A DNA stretch of 64,000 nt, from assembly GCA_965262235.1 (NCBI GenBank), contig OZ253504.1, forward strand, positions 1,426,001-1,490,000. Reading direction: 5' to 3'. Origin of the DNA: CATQGW01 sp965262235. GTDB lineage: Bacteria; Chloroflexota; Dehalococcoidia; Bin125. Shown here one piece after another: positions 8,119 to 17,203 of this stretch (the first letter of the stretch is position 1; each line of letters starts with the position of its first letter). Under the pieces are notes generated by a model, which was not told the DNA's origin, ran no database searches, and saw nothing but the letters and a program-made list of their open reading frames with translations. Both the position numbers and the translations under genes were made by a program.

Positions 8119-8492
8119 GGCTGACGACCGCGCGCCGCGCCGTGCCGCCGCATTGACTGCCGCATTGACTGCCGCCTGGCCTCCCGCATCGCTTCGATCA
8201 GTGAACCGTCCAGCACAGCGAAGCTCGCGCGTTCAGCGCCGTTGCGGGCGATCACCACGATGTCGAGACCTGCAGCGTCGATCCGGCGCGCCGACTCACG
8301 CAGCCGCCGCTTGATCCGATTGCGCACGACGGCGCCACCGAGCCGCGAGCTGACCGCAAAGCCGAATCGTCCCGGCTGGTCGTCATGTCGATCCCGTACA
8401 CGGACCGCAAGCACGCCTCGGGCAAGTCCAATCCCGTCGCGAAAGACGGCATCGAACTCGCGCCGCCGGCGCAGGCGCTGATCTCGTTGCAC
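8115..8492 (-). CDS. rnpA: Ribonuclease P protein component
   Basis: The 125-residue basic protein carries the RNase P protein signature VVRNRIKRRLRES. It assists the catalytic RNA in maturing tRNA 5' ends. GTG at 8492 is the start, 18 bases after the rpmH stop. The C-terminus has a duplicated RQSM peptide from a perfect 12-bp tandem duplication at 8147-8170, beyond the conserved core, so probably neutral. It is followed by yidD with a 4-base overlap. Confidence 0.95.
   Translation of the reverse strand: MQRDQRLRRRREFDAVFRDGIGLARGVLAVRVRDRHDDQPGRFGFAVSSRLGGAVVRNRIKRRLRESARRIDAAGLDIVVIARNGAERASFAVLDGSLIEAMREARRQSMRQSMRRHGAARGRQP
8147..8170. repeat. Perfect 12-bp tandem duplication in rnpA
   Basis: Two adjacent copies of GCCGCATTGACT lie in the 3' part of rnpA. 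They encode the repeated RQSM on the minus strand and keep the frame. Confidence 0.9.
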
Positions 8493-8510
8493 TGAGCACT
8501 GAGCCGCAGC

Positions 8511-8651
8511 TCAGACGACAGTGAGATGCTTGCGCTCGCGCAGTCGCCGTCGCTTGAGCACGGCGCGACCGCCGCGTGTCGCCATCCGCTTGCGGAAGCC
8601 GTGTTCACGTTTACGCGGAATCCGTTTTGGTTGATACGTGCGCTTGGGCAT
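8511..8651 (-). CDS. rpmH: Ribosomal protein bL34
   Basis: This 46-residue frame is short but unmistakable: it starts MPKRTYQPKRIPRK, continues through HGFRKRMATRGGR and AVLKRRR, and ends LTVV. bL34 is a small basic component of the large ribosomal subunit. ATG at 8649-8651 follows a strong ribosome site, GGAGGTGAG (8655-8663). It leads the rpmH-rnpA-yidD-yidC-jag-parAB series, with a good promoter at 8720-8747. dnaA, the usual divergent neighbour of rpmH, is not found here. Confidence 0.97.
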   Translation of the reverse strand: MPKRTYQPKRIPRKREHGFRKRMATRGGRAVLKRRRLRERKHLTVV

Positions 8652-8719
8652 CAGCTCACCTCCACCCGAATCAGGCCGCACTTAACTGCTGGGGGATCAG
8701 GATGTAATTTGAGAAGCTC

Positions 8720-8747
8720 AGTATAGGTTGCGCCGCCCAACTGGCAA
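8720..8747 (-). promoter_or_regulatory. Promoter of the rpmH operon
   Basis: On the minus strand a -35 box TTGCCA (8742-8747) and a -10 box TATACT (8720-8725) are separated by 16 bases. Transcription would start near 8713, about 60 bases before rpmH. Local AT content is clearly above the surroundings. Confidence 0.75.
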
Positions 8748-8804
8748 CCAGGGGCCGCCGGCAGCGCAACACACGACGCACCGCATCGTGGCAGCTGCCC
8801 GGAT

Positions 8805-11129
8805 TCAGCGCACCGCCTCGCCTGCGGCGAGCGCGCGGTAGGCCGCCCAGGACTCCATCACGCTGCGCACATACATGTGGGTCGAGCTGAAGTCCATCAT
8901 CGCGACGAACACGTCCACCGCCACATCCGGCGGCAATCCCGATCCGGCCGCAGCCGCCGCCTCGAGCCAGCGCGCAGCGTTGCCCGGCCCCGCGTTGTAG
9001 GCCGCCAGCGCCTCCGGCACGACGCCGTCGAAGGCGCGCAGCTGCGCGCCCAGATACCACGCGCCGTAGCGGATCGCCGTCTCGGGCCGCGCCAGCCGCT
9101 CGTGGACGTGATCTTCGCCCAGCGCCGCGGCGATGTCGCCCGACGTGAGCGGAATGACCTGCGTCAGCCCGATCTCGCTCGCGAGTCCGCGCGCATCGGG
9201 GTCATAGAGGCTTTCGCGACGGATCAGGCTGTAGAGCAGCAGTGGATCGACGCCGTCGGTCGCCTCGACCGCACCCACGAGCTGCGGCCACGGCGCCGGA
9301 TACGCGATCCGGACGATCTCGACCGGCGCCTCCCACCAGCCGACGCCGGCCGCGTTGAGCAATGCAGCGGCGGCGGCAGCGGCGGCGCTGACCTCACCCA
9401 CCTCATCGAGCTGCCTCGCGATCTCCCACAGCGCCCACGCGTCGCCTTCGTAATCGGCCACCCACTGGCGCAGCTGCGCATCGGCCGCGTCGTCCCAGCC
9501 GCCCAGCCGCAGCTGGCCTGCAACCAGAAGATGCAGCCGGTCGAGCGCCGCGCCCTGCGGCTCGGGAACGACCGTGTCGGCGAGCCAGTCGCGCGCCTCC
9601 AGCCGTGGGTCGAGCTCCGGCCGGGGTGCGCCCAGCAGCTCGGCGGCGCGCAGCGCGTACCAGTCGCCCGGAAGCAGATTGATCGTCCGCTCCCAGGTCA
9701 GCTCTGCGTTGGCGGCATCGCGGGCCTCGCGGTAGGCAATCCCGCTCCAGAGCAAGAGCCGCTGGCGCTCCATCAGCGGCCAGAAATCCGCGCCCACGTT
9801 GGCGGCGTCGCGGAAGCGTTGCGCCGCGCCGGCCCAGTCGCGGCGCTCGATCGCATACCACGCGTGCCGCGTCGCGGCCTGCGGGGCAAACTCCGAGTCC
9901 GGCCGCGTCTCGACCAGCGCCCCATACAGCTCCTCTGCCGACTCGCCGGTCGCTTCGATCAGCTGCGCGGCCCACCAGCGAGCGTTGGCCGCCAGCTCGT
10001 GCTGCGGATCACGATCGATCGCCGCCAGGTAGCCCAGGACCGCGCTGTCGGGCGCGTCCAGGTCCTCGTTGATCGCCGCGATGTAGTACTCGGCCGCCAC
10101 CGCATCGGAGACGCTCGCCGGACTGGTCAGCACGATGATGAATTGCTCTCGGGCCAGCCCGTACTGGGCGTGCCGGTAGCGCACGATCCCCGCGACCAGC
10201 GGATCCACGCCCGCTCCGCGGGAGAGCAGCTGTTCGAGCGCGGTCAGCGCCTCAGCGCGCGCGGGGTAGTCGTTGATCAATGTTCGCCAGGCCGCTTCGG
10301 CCTCCGCTGCCGCTTCGGGATCGTCGATCTCAGCGCTGAGACTGGCGATCCGCGCCGTGGCGGCGGGGAGGTCGGGGTGCCCGGGCCAGGGGGTGGACTC
10401 GATCACCTCGCGGTAGCGCGCGATCGCCGCCTCGGCGTCATCCGAGCGATCGAGAATCGTCGCGACAAACCACGTCGCGCTGCGGCGCAGACCGTCGGGC
10501 AGGCTGGGGTCGGCGATCGCCCGGTCCGCGGCGTGGCGCGCGTCATCGAGCCGACCCAGGCGCTCGAGCTGGTAGGCGCGCTCGAGTCGCACGACGGCTC
10601 GCGCGGGACCATCCAGGTCCAGATATCGCTCCAACGCATCCAGCGCCGGCCCCGGCTCATCGAGCGCCAGCGCCGTGCGCGCGGTCAGCAGCGCGTGTCG
10701 TTGGCTGGCCTCGACGGGGAAGCGATCAGCGGCGTCCGCCAGCGCTCGAAGCAGTTGCTCGGCGTCCAGCGCGCGGTCCAGCTTGAGCAGCAGCCGAATC
10801 TGGTCGAGCTGCGCCGCGACACGCTCGTCCTCGCTCCACTGGTCGGCGGCCAGCGCGCGGTCGCGGGCCGCCAGCGCGCCCTCCCAGAAGCCGTTCCGCT
10901 CCAGCGCGTCGGCCTCGGCCATGAGCAGCGCCGCGGGGCTGCGGCCCCGGCGGCTGCGCGGCGGCGGCGGTGTGGGCGCGGCAGGCTCAGGCGACGGCGC
11001 TGCCGGCTCAACCTGCTGCTGGGGCGTCGCCGCCGCCGGCTCCGGCGGCGCGGGCTCGTCTTCGCCGCATGCGGCGAGGGCCAACAGCGCGATCAGGCAC
11101 GCGCAGACGAAGCCGGGCCACGCGACCAA
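8805..11129 (-). CDS. Lytic transglycosylase lipoprotein (Slt-type) with helical TPR-like region
   Basis: The protein (774 residues from the chosen start) is a secreted lipoprotein with lipobox ALAAC. A Pro/Ala-rich linker follows, then several hundred residues of alpha-helical repeats like Slt70, and a C-terminal soluble lytic transglycosylase domain. The SLT domain shows the catalytic Glu in IRRESLYDPDARG, GLTQVIP (the family's GLMQ-x-P) and AYNAGPGNAARW. It would cleave peptidoglycan between MurNAc and GlcNAc. The start is uncertain: the frame is open far upstream. TTG at 11129 gives a compact signal peptide; CTG at 11159 would add an Arg-rich n-region (FHRRR). Neither has a clear ribosome site. 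Confidence 0.85.
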   Translation of the reverse strand: MVAWPGFVCACLIALLALAACGEDEPAPPEPAAATPQQQVEPAAPSPEPAAPTPPPPRSRRGRSPAALLMAEADALERNGFWEGALAARDRALAADQWSEDERVAAQLDQIRLLLKLDRALDAEQLLRALADAADRFPVEASQRHALLTARTALALDEPGPALDALERYLDLDGPARAVVRLERAYQLERLGRLDDARHAADRAIADPSLPDGLRRSATWFVATILDRSDDAEAAIARYREVIESTPWPGHPDLPAATARIASLSAEIDDPEAAAEAEAAWRTLINDYPARAEALTALEQLLSRGAGVDPLVAGIVRYRHAQYGLAREQFIIVLTSPASVSDAVAAEYYIAAINEDLDAPDSAVLGYLAAIDRDPQHELAANARWWAAQLIEATGESAEELYGALVETRPDSEFAPQAATRHAWYAIERRDWAGAAQRFRDAANVGADFWPLMERQRLLLWSGIAYREARDAANAELTWERTINLLPGDWYALRAAELLGAPRPELDPRLEARDWLADTVVPEPQGAALDRLHLLVAGQLRLGGWDDAADAQLRQWVADYEGDAWALWEIARQLDEVGEVSAAAAAAAALLNAAGVGWWEAPVEIVRIAYPAPWPQLVGAVEATDGVDPLLLYSLIRRESLYDPDARGLASEIGLTQVIPLTSGDIAAALGEDHVHERLARPETAIRYGAWYLGAQLRAFDGVVPEALAAYNAGPGNAARWLEAAAAAGSGLPPDVAVDVFVAMMDFSSTHMYVRSVMESWAAYRALAAGEAVR

Positions 11130-11360
11130 AGCGCGACGCCGATGGAAGCTGGACGACAGGCCGCCGCCGCGTCGATCACGCTGCCGATCAGACAGTCGGC
11201 GGATCGGTCGGGCAGGCAGTCGCAGAGGCAGTCGAGTAGCGATAATGATCAGCCGCTCACACAGGTTCCGCCCACCGGGATCATACCCCGCCGAGGCCAA
11301 ATTGACCGTGCTAGCGTGACCGATGGACGAATTGTGGCGCGGTGAGGCAGCGGAGCAGGC

Positions 11361-12461
11361 GTGGAACCGGCGGCGGCATCCAGCTGGGTTGAGGTTGATC
11401 TGGGCGCGCTGCGCCACAACGTCGGCGTGTTGCGTCGCGTCGCCGGCGACGCGCAGCTGGCTGCGGTGGTCAAGGCCAACGCCTACGGCCACGGCGCTGC
11501 GCCGATCGCGCGCGCCGCGATCGACGCCGGCGCCACTCGGCTCTGCGTCTTCGCGCTCTCTGAGGCCGTCGCGCTGCGTGAGGCGGGCCTGTCCGCACCG
11601 ATCCTCGTACTTGGTCCACTCCCGCGCGACCGGATCGAGCAAGCGGTCAGCCTCGACCTCACCGTCTCGCTGAGCGGCCTCGAGGAAGCGGGCGAGCTCG
11701 CCCGCGTGGCTCGCGCGGCGGGTCGTCGCGCCGCCGTTCACATCAACGTCGATGGCGGCATGCAGCGCCTCGGGCTCTCGGGCGATGCGGCAATCGGGCT
11801 CGCCGCCGCGGTGCGCGAGCACGATTCGCTGTGGCTCGAGGGCGTCTACACGCACTTCCCTGATGCCTACGCCGACGACGGGGCCTCAACCCGCTCCGCG
11901 TTCGAGCGCTTTCTGCAGACCGCAAACGCGGTCGGCGCGCCGCTCCGCCACGCCGCCGCCAGCGCTGCGTTGCTGCGGTTTCCCGAGATGGCGCTGGAGC
12001 TGGTGCGGCCCGGCATCGCGCTTTATGGCGCAGGACCGTTACCCGGCGCGGCGGCCGCGGACCTTCGCCCGGTCCTCTCGTGGCGCGCCGGCTTGCTGCT
12101 GGTTCGCGATGTTCCCGCCGGCGAGTCGGTCTCCTACGGCCGGCGCTGGACGGCGCGGCGCGATTCGCGGATCGGCGTGATCGGCGTCGGCTACGCCGAC
12201 GGCCTGCGGCGCGCGCTGTGGGACCGGGCCGAGGTGCTGATTCGCGGCCGGCGGGCTCCGATCGTCGGGACGATCTGCATGGACCTCACGATGCTCGACC
12301 TCACCAATGTGCCCGCCGCACGCGCCGCCGACCGCGTCACGCTGATCGGGCGCGACGGGGCAGAACAAGTTCTCGCCCAGGAGCTGGCAGAGCGCTCCGG
12401 CACGATTTCCTACGAGACGCTCACGGGCATCGCCGCGCGCGTCCCCCGTATCTACTCGTGA
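11361..12461 (+). CDS. alr: Alanine racemase
   Basis: The 366-residue protein is a fold-type III PLP enzyme that makes D-alanine for peptidoglycan. The PLP lysine is Lys38 in VKANAYGHG and the second catalytic residue is Tyr259 in VSYGRRW. GVGYADGLRR and TICMDLTMLD are also typical. GTG at 11361 is the start, after GGAGCAGG. It diverges from the lytic transglycosylase gene; a TTGACC box at 11302-11307 may belong to its promoter, but no convincing -10 is seen. Confidence 0.95.
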   Translation: MEPAAASSWVEVDLGALRHNVGVLRRVAGDAQLAAVVKANAYGHGAAPIARAAIDAGATRLCVFALSEAVALREAGLSAPILVLGPLPRDRIEQAVSLDLTVSLSGLEEAGELARVARAAGRRAAVHINVDGGMQRLGLSGDAAIGLAAAVREHDSLWLEGVYTHFPDAYADDGASTRSAFERFLQTANAVGAPLRHAAASAALLRFPEMALELVRPGIALYGAGPLPGAAAADLRPVLSWRAGLLLVRDVPAGESVSYGRRWTARRDSRIGVIGVGYADGLRRALWDRAEVLIRGRRAPIVGTICMDLTMLDLTNVPAARAADRVTLIGRDGAEQVLAQELAERSGTISYETLTGIAARVPRIYS

Positions 12462-12519
12462 GACACGGCGTCTTGTCTGGGCTGGCGAGTGTTCGTAGCA
12501 TCGCGTTGGAGGCAGGACC

Positions 12520-13107
12520 ATGGTTCGGCGGCTGATTCTGCACGTCTCAATGCTCCTCGGGCTGCTGCTCGCCGCGTCGCTGATGGCGATGTCGAGCGTC
12601 GCGGCCGACGAGCTCGTTCAGGCGGAGCCGGCGCAGGACGGCGTCACCGCCGAAACGCCGCACAATCTGTTGCTCACGTTCGATCGCGGGCTCGCGCAGC
12701 TGCGCAATGCGCACACCGTTGAGGTGCTCGATGAGAGCGGCGAGCGGATCGATACCGGCCACGCCAGCGTTTCGACCTACAGCCTCCGCACCCTGGTTGT
12801 GCCGCTCTCGGGCGAGTCGGAGGGCGAGATTGAGGTCCGCTACTCGGTGCTGTTCGAACAGGACGACGGCAATCTTCGCGAGGTGAGCGGTAGCTACAGC
12901 TTCGCCGTCAACCCGCTCGCGCCCGGCGAGGCAGGCGTCGCCCAGCTGGCGACGGCCCCCAAGTCGAAGCAGGGACTGGTGCTCTGGACGATCGCGGTCC
13001 TGATCGGCGTCGCGCTGGTCGGCGCGATGCTCTACTTCTTGCGTCTCGCGACCGGCAACGCTCGCAGCAGCCTCGAACCGCGGAACCGCACCCCGTTCGA
13101 AGACTGA
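12520..13107 (+). CDS. CopC-like secreted domain with C-terminal membrane anchor
   Basis: The 195-residue protein has a signal peptide (about 1-29), a CopC-type beta-sandwich (LVQAEPAQDGVTAETPHNLLLTF onward, shown in part) and one C-terminal transmembrane helix (about 152-174) with a short cytoplasmic tail. CopC proteins bind copper outside the membrane. The mature N-terminal His that ligates Cu(II) is replaced here (ADELV), so metal binding is doubtful and an adhesion-like or structural role is possible. It follows alr by 58 bp. ATG at 12520 is preceded by a GGAGGCAGG site. Confidence 0.7.
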   Translation: MVRRLILHVSMLLGLLLAASLMAMSSVAADELVQAEPAQDGVTAETPHNLLLTFDRGLAQLRNAHTVEVLDESGERIDTGHASVSTYSLRTLVVPLSGESEGEIEVRYSVLFEQDDGNLREVSGSYSFAVNPLAPGEAGVAQLATAPKSKQGLVLWTIAVLIGVALVGAMLYFLRLATGNARSSLEPRNRTPFED

Positions 13108-13185
13108 GCGCGCTCGACGGTCCCTCGGCCGCCTGACCGGACCTGCTCGATCGCTTGGCCTGCTCGATCCGGCCGACCCGCTGGC

Positions 13186-13908
13186 CTACCAGCCATCATC
13201 CATGTCGTCGTCGAACGACGACGGAGTCGGCATCGACGCCTGAACATCAGCCGGCAGGTTGCCGCGCTCGCGCCGCGGCAATGCGAGAATCCGATCGCGC
13301 AGCTCGCCGACCGATTCCTCGGTCGCGGGGTGCAGCAGCACGGCCGCCAGCCCCGAGTCGCGCAACGCCTCAAGGTCCCCGCTCGAAATATCCGCGGGGA
13401 CGCGCAGCCCGAACGGAGCGTTCAACAGCACGGCCGCGCGCCGCAGCTTGAGCAGATCCGCGATCAACAGCGGGAGCGGCGGCATCGGGAGCGCGACCAA
13501 CATCGGATGGAGCGTCGCCAGTGCGCGCGCCTCGGCGGGATCAGGGATCCGATCAGAGAGGTTGAGGCAGTAGTCGACGCCCGTCTCCAGGATCGCGTCG
13601 GCGCGCGACATGGACGGTCGGTAGGTGACGAACGCCAGCCCGGAATCTCGCGCGGATTGAGTCAGCTCGGGGGTGAGTTCATCAACGGTAAGGCAGCAAA
13701 TCGGACGATCGACGGTGATCGGCCGCGTCGGCGCCTCGGTGAACACACAGATATCGTGACCTTCAACGGGGCCGTAGGTCGCGATCAGGATGGACGGAGG
13801 TGACGGTTCGCTCGGCTTGCGGAATCCCAACGGCCGAGTCGGCCGGCCTCCCTGCGGGCGTCGCCGACCTGGCGGGAAGCCCTCGTTGGTCGATTCAGAT
13901 CGTGGCAT
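13186..13908 (-). CDS. Conserved-looking protein of unknown function
   Basis: I do not recognise this 240-residue protein. It has a basic, Pro-rich N-terminal 45 residues without a signal peptide, then alternating strands and helices (ILIATYGPVEGHDICVF, PMLVALPMPPLPLLIADLL, LEALRDSGLAAVLLHPA) suggestive of a Rossmann- or TIM-type alpha/beta fold. It ends in an acidic tail FDDDMDDGW. ATG at 13908 is chosen because a GGAGGG site precedes it; the frame stays open to 14007. It diverges from the doxX gene and converges with the CopC-like gene. Confidence 0.6.
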   Translation of the reverse strand: MPRSESTNEGFPPGRRRPQGGRPTRPLGFRKPSEPSPPSILIATYGPVEGHDICVFTEAPTRPITVDRPICCLTVDELTPELTQSARDSGLAFVTYRPSMSRADAILETGVDYCLNLSDRIPDPAEARALATLHPMLVALPMPPLPLLIADLLKLRRAAVLLNAPFGLRVPADISSGDLEALRDSGLAAVLLHPATEESVGELRDRILALPRRERGNLPADVQASMPTPSSFDDDMDDGW

Positions 13909-14083
13909 GTTGCCCTCCGCGTCTCCCTGTGCATCGGTCGCGGGGCTAGCGCCAAATGTACCCGACGATCCTGGTTCGATCGGACGTGTTGCGGTTGCCA
14001 TGCACACTGGAATACGTTCCGCCGAAGGCTGGCACTACCCTGTCCGCGAACCCACCGTGTGCTCCGCCGAAGGGATGCCGCCG

Positions 14084-14518
14084 ATGGACGCAGTTGAGTG
14101 GCTCACGCAACCGTGGGGCGAAGGCGCGCTCGCATGGGCCTCCGTGGTCCTTCGGATCGCGCTCGGAATCATCTTCATCGACGCCGGGATCGGAAAGTTC
14201 CGCCGCGGCATCGGAGGATTCAGCGGCTGGCTCGCCGACCTCGGCGTGCCGATAGCCCGCGTCGCCGGCCCCGGCGTGGCGACGCTTGAACTCGTCGGCG
14301 GGCTGCTGCTCCTCGCCGGGCTGCTGACCAGCTGGATCGCGATCCCGCTCGCGGCCAACATGGTCGTCGCGACCTGGGTGCAGAAGTACAAGAACGGCGC
14401 GCCCTTCCAGGGCGGCGACGTACAGGGCTACGAGCTCGACGTGCTGATGGTCTTCGCCTGCGTCGCGCTGATCCTGCTCGGCGCCGGCCCGCTCTCGCTC
14501 GACTCGGTGATCCGATAG
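14084..14518 (+). CDS. DoxX-family membrane protein
   Basis: The 144-residue protein has four hydrophobic helices and the DoxX pattern: VVLRIALGIIFIDAGIGKFRR, shown in part, then ATLELVGGLLLLAGLLTSW and a late DVLMVFACVALILLGAGPLS. DoxX proteins are found in thiosulfate:quinone oxidoreductases and oxidoreductase complexes, but many are uncharacterised. ATG at 14084 is favoured over 14075 because AAGGG then sits 9 bases upstream. No partner gene stands next to it, so its role is open. Confidence 0.8.
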   Translation: MDAVEWLTQPWGEGALAWASVVLRIALGIIFIDAGIGKFRRGIGGFSGWLADLGVPIARVAGPGVATLELVGGLLLLAGLLTSWIAIPLAANMVVATWVQKYKNGAPFQGGDVQGYELDVLMVFACVALILLGAGPLSLDSVIR

Positions 14519-14573
14519 CGCCACCGCCGCGATCGCAGCCAGCAAGTCGCCAGCAAGTCAAATGCGATTCATT

Positions 14574-14598
14574 CCCTTAACAGTCGCATCCCCTTAAC
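14574..14598. repeat. 17-bp-spaced direct repeat ahead of the MMPL gene
   Basis: CCCTTAAC occurs twice (14574-14581 and 14591-14598) in near-identical contexts (CATTCCCTTAACAG and CATCCCCTTAACGG), 17 bp apart, upstream of the MMPL start. Such spacing puts both on nearly the same DNA face and could be an activator or repressor site. The function is inferred only. Confidence 0.4.
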
Positions 14599-14655
14599 GG
14601 CCATCGCGCGTACGCTTGGAAGGGCGTGGCAGCGCGCGAATCTGGGGGACCGGCG

Positions 14656-17166
14656 ATGGAGCGATGGGCCGGCATCGTCTCGCGGCACCCGCGGCGCATC
14701 ATTCTGGCCTGGGTCGTGTTCACGGGCTTTCTGCTCCTGTTTGCGCGGTCGTTCGGCGGCGAGCTGACCGATGCCTTCACCCTGCCCGGCGCCGAGTCGC
14801 AGCGCGCCCAGGACCTGCTCAGTGAGGTGTTCCCTTCCGAGGCCGGAATCGGCGTGCACGCCGTCTTCCGGGCTCCCAGCGGATCGATCGACCAACCCCG
14901 CTATCGCGAGGCGATCGAAGCCTTCCAGCGACGCGCGGGCCGCGTCGACGAAGTTGTCGCCGTCGAAAACGCCTGGGAGACCCCGGGCAGCATCGCGCCC
15001 GACGGACGCACCGCGCTGGTCAACGTGCGTTACGGCGCATTCGGCCGCGAGCTCGATTCGGCGCACGTCCAGAAACTGCTCGATCTGGCCGAAGCTCCTC
15101 GCGCGCAGGGCCTGATCGTCGAGTTCGTCGGCGAGCCCGTTCGCGAACTCGAGACCGAGGAGGCGCGCCTCGCCGAAATCGTCGGCATCGGCGTCGCCCT
15201 GATCGTCCTGCTGCTGGCCTTCGGCTCGGTCCTTGCGGCCGGCATGCCGATCATCACCGCGCTCGTCGCCCTCGCACTCGGCACGGTGCTGATCGTGCTC
15301 GCGGCGACCCAGCTCGACATCGTCACGATCGCCCCGATGTTTGGAGCAATGCTCGGCATCGGCGTCGGCATCGACTACGCACTCTTCGTGATCTCGCGGT
15401 TCCGCGAGCAGCTCGGCGCTGGACAACCTGTGCCCGAGGCGGTACGCATCGCGGTGAACACCGCGGGCCGCGCGGTCGCCTTTGCGGGCATCATCGTCGT
15501 CGTCGCGCTGCTCGGACTCTTCTTCATCGGCATCCCGCTCGTGGCCAATCTCGGCCTCTCGGCGGCGTTCGTCGTACTCATGGAGATGCTGGTCGCCATC
15601 TCGCTGCTGCCCGCCATGCTGCGGATCGTCGGCCATCGGATCGACAAGTTCTCGATCCCCGGCCTGCGCTACACCGCCGGCGGCGAGCGCGGGCGCTGGT
15701 ACCGCTTCAGCCGCCGTATCCAGCGCCGGCCGCTGCTCTGGCTGATTACCTCCGCCGCCATCCTGATCGCGCTCGCCGTGCCTGTCCTGGATATCCAGAT
15801 CGGCGTGGCCGACGACGGCAACCTGCCTGATCGCTACACCTCGCGACGCGGCTACGACCTGATCGCCGACGCCTACGGGCCGGGCGTCAACGCCACGCTG
15901 ATCGCCGTCACCCAACAAGACCCAGGCGCACCGCCGGAGGCGCTCGAACGCGTTCGCCGCTCGCTCGCCGGGATCGACGGGGTTGCCAGCGTGCTGCCCG
16001 CACGCACGAACGAGGACGGCTCGATCGCCGTCTTCACGATCTTCCCCACCTCTGCGCCGCAGGCGGCGGAGACGCGCGAACTTGTGGAGCGCTTACGCGA
16101 TCAGGGCGCACCCGGCGCCACGCAGGCCTTCGGCGGTGAGATGGCGCTCTACGTCTCCGGCCGAACCGCGGTGCATCAGGACGTCACGGCGCGCATGCTC
16201 GAGCGCTTACCGATCTTCTTCGGCGTCGTGATCGGCCTCAGCATCCTGCTGTTGATGATGGCATTCAGGTCGATCCTCGTGCCGCTCAAGGCGGCGGTGA
16301 TGAACATGCTCGCGATCTCCGCTTCAATCGGCGTGATCGTGATGATTTTTCAGTGGGGCTGGGGCCTCTCGCTGCTCGGGCTCGACCGCACCGGGCCGGT
16401 CGAGAGCTTCCTGCCAATGTTCATGTTCGCCGTGCTGTTCGGGCTCTCGATGGACTACGAGGTGTTCCTGCTCAGCCGCGTCCGTGAACGCTGGATTGAA
16501 ACGGGCGACTCCGCCGAATCGGTCGCCCACGGGATCGGCGCCAGCGCCCGGGTCATCACCGCGGCCGCCGCGATCCTCGCGGCTGTCTTCCTCTCCTTCG
16601 CAATCTTCGGCCAGGAGCGCACGATCAAGGAGTTCGGCATCGGCATGGCCTTCGCGATCATGGTCGACGCGACCCTTGTACGGCTCGTGCTCGTGCCCGC
16701 GTTCATGCAGCTCGCCGGCAATGCCAACTGGTGGATGCCCGCCTGGCTTGACCGGATCCTGCCCAACATCAGCATCGATCCGCCCCTCAAGCCGACCGAA
16801 GCTCCCCCGGGACCCGTCGCGATCCCAGCGCCCCCACCGATCATGGAGCCCAGGCCTGCGCCGTGGACGGCAGCGGCGGATCAGCGAGATCGCTCCCCGG
16901 CGCCCGTCTGGGGCAGCGATCCGCACCGCCAACCTGCGACGGCTACGCGGGTGTCATCCGAGTTCATTGACGAGCCAGCCGTGGCGCAGCCGCAGTTGGC
17001 GGCAGCACCTGAGCCCGAGCAGGCGCAACGGCCGTCCGATCAGCCCGAGGGCGAGGCGCTCACGATCCGCGGTGCGATCACCTGGGCCGCGCTCGGCGCG
17101 CTGACCGCCTGCGCGTTCATCGTCGGCTTGCTGCTGGGCTCGAACTGGTCCACCCAGCGGCGCTGA
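14656..17166 (+). CDS. MMPL/RND-superfamily transporter with an extra C-terminal anchor
   Basis: The 836-residue protein is an MMPL-type exporter built as two repeats of six helices with an extracytoplasmic loop each. Proton-relay motifs GIGVGIDYALFVISRFRE (first half) and GLSMDYEVFLLSRVRERW (second half) are present. These transporters move lipids or hydrophobic compounds out of the cell; the substrate is unknown. An odd feature is a tail after the last canonical helix: about 110 Pro/Ala-rich residues followed by a 13th hydrophobic helix (AALGALTACAFIVGLLLG). ATG at 14656 has GGGGGA 7 bases upstream; GTG at 14626 is an alternative. Confidence 0.9.
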   Translation: MERWAGIVSRHPRRIILAWVVFTGFLLLFARSFGGELTDAFTLPGAESQRAQDLLSEVFPSEAGIGVHAVFRAPSGSIDQPRYREAIEAFQRRAGRVDEVVAVENAWETPGSIAPDGRTALVNVRYGAFGRELDSAHVQKLLDLAEAPRAQGLIVEFVGEPVRELETEEARLAEIVGIGVALIVLLLAFGSVLAAGMPIITALVALALGTVLIVLAATQLDIVTIAPMFGAMLGIGVGIDYALFVISRFREQLGAGQPVPEAVRIAVNTAGRAVAFAGIIVVVALLGLFFIGIPLVANLGLSAAFVVLMEMLVAISLLPAMLRIVGHRIDKFSIPGLRYTAGGERGRWYRFSRRIQRRPLLWLITSAAILIALAVPVLDIQIGVADDGNLPDRYTSRRGYDLIADAYGPGVNATLIAVTQQDPGAPPEALERVRRSLAGIDGVASVLPARTNEDGSIAVFTIFPTSAPQAAETRELVERLRDQGAPGATQAFGGEMALYVSGRTAVHQDVTARMLERLPIFFGVVIGLSILLLMMAFRSILVPLKAAVMNMLAISASIGVIVMIFQWGWGLSLLGLDRTGPVESFLPMFMFAVLFGLSMDYEVFLLSRVRERWIETGDSAESVAHGIGASARVITAAAAILAAVFLSFAIFGQERTIKEFGIGMAFAIMVDATLVRLVLVPAFMQLAGNANWWMPAWLDRILPNISIDPPLKPTEAPPGPVAIPAPPPIMEPRPAPWTAAADQRDRSPAPVWGSDPHRQPATATRVSSEFIDEPAVAQPQLAAAPEPEQAQRPSDQPEGEALTIRGAITWAALGALTACAFIVGLLLGSNWSTQRR

Positions 17167-17203
17167 GCGAACCCGACCTGTCGCCCGCCGCCGTATGCCC
17201 CGC

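Noticed and set aside
8877..11345. 822-codon open frame on the plus strand opposite the lytic transglycosylase gene
   Set aside because: It is antisense to a gene with clear domains. Its protein is Arg/Gln-rich without any family motif, as expected from high-GC codon shadowing.
14569..15918. 449-codon open frame antisense to the MMPL gene
   Set aside because: Acidic low-complexity translation with no motif; a GC-content shadow of the transporter gene.
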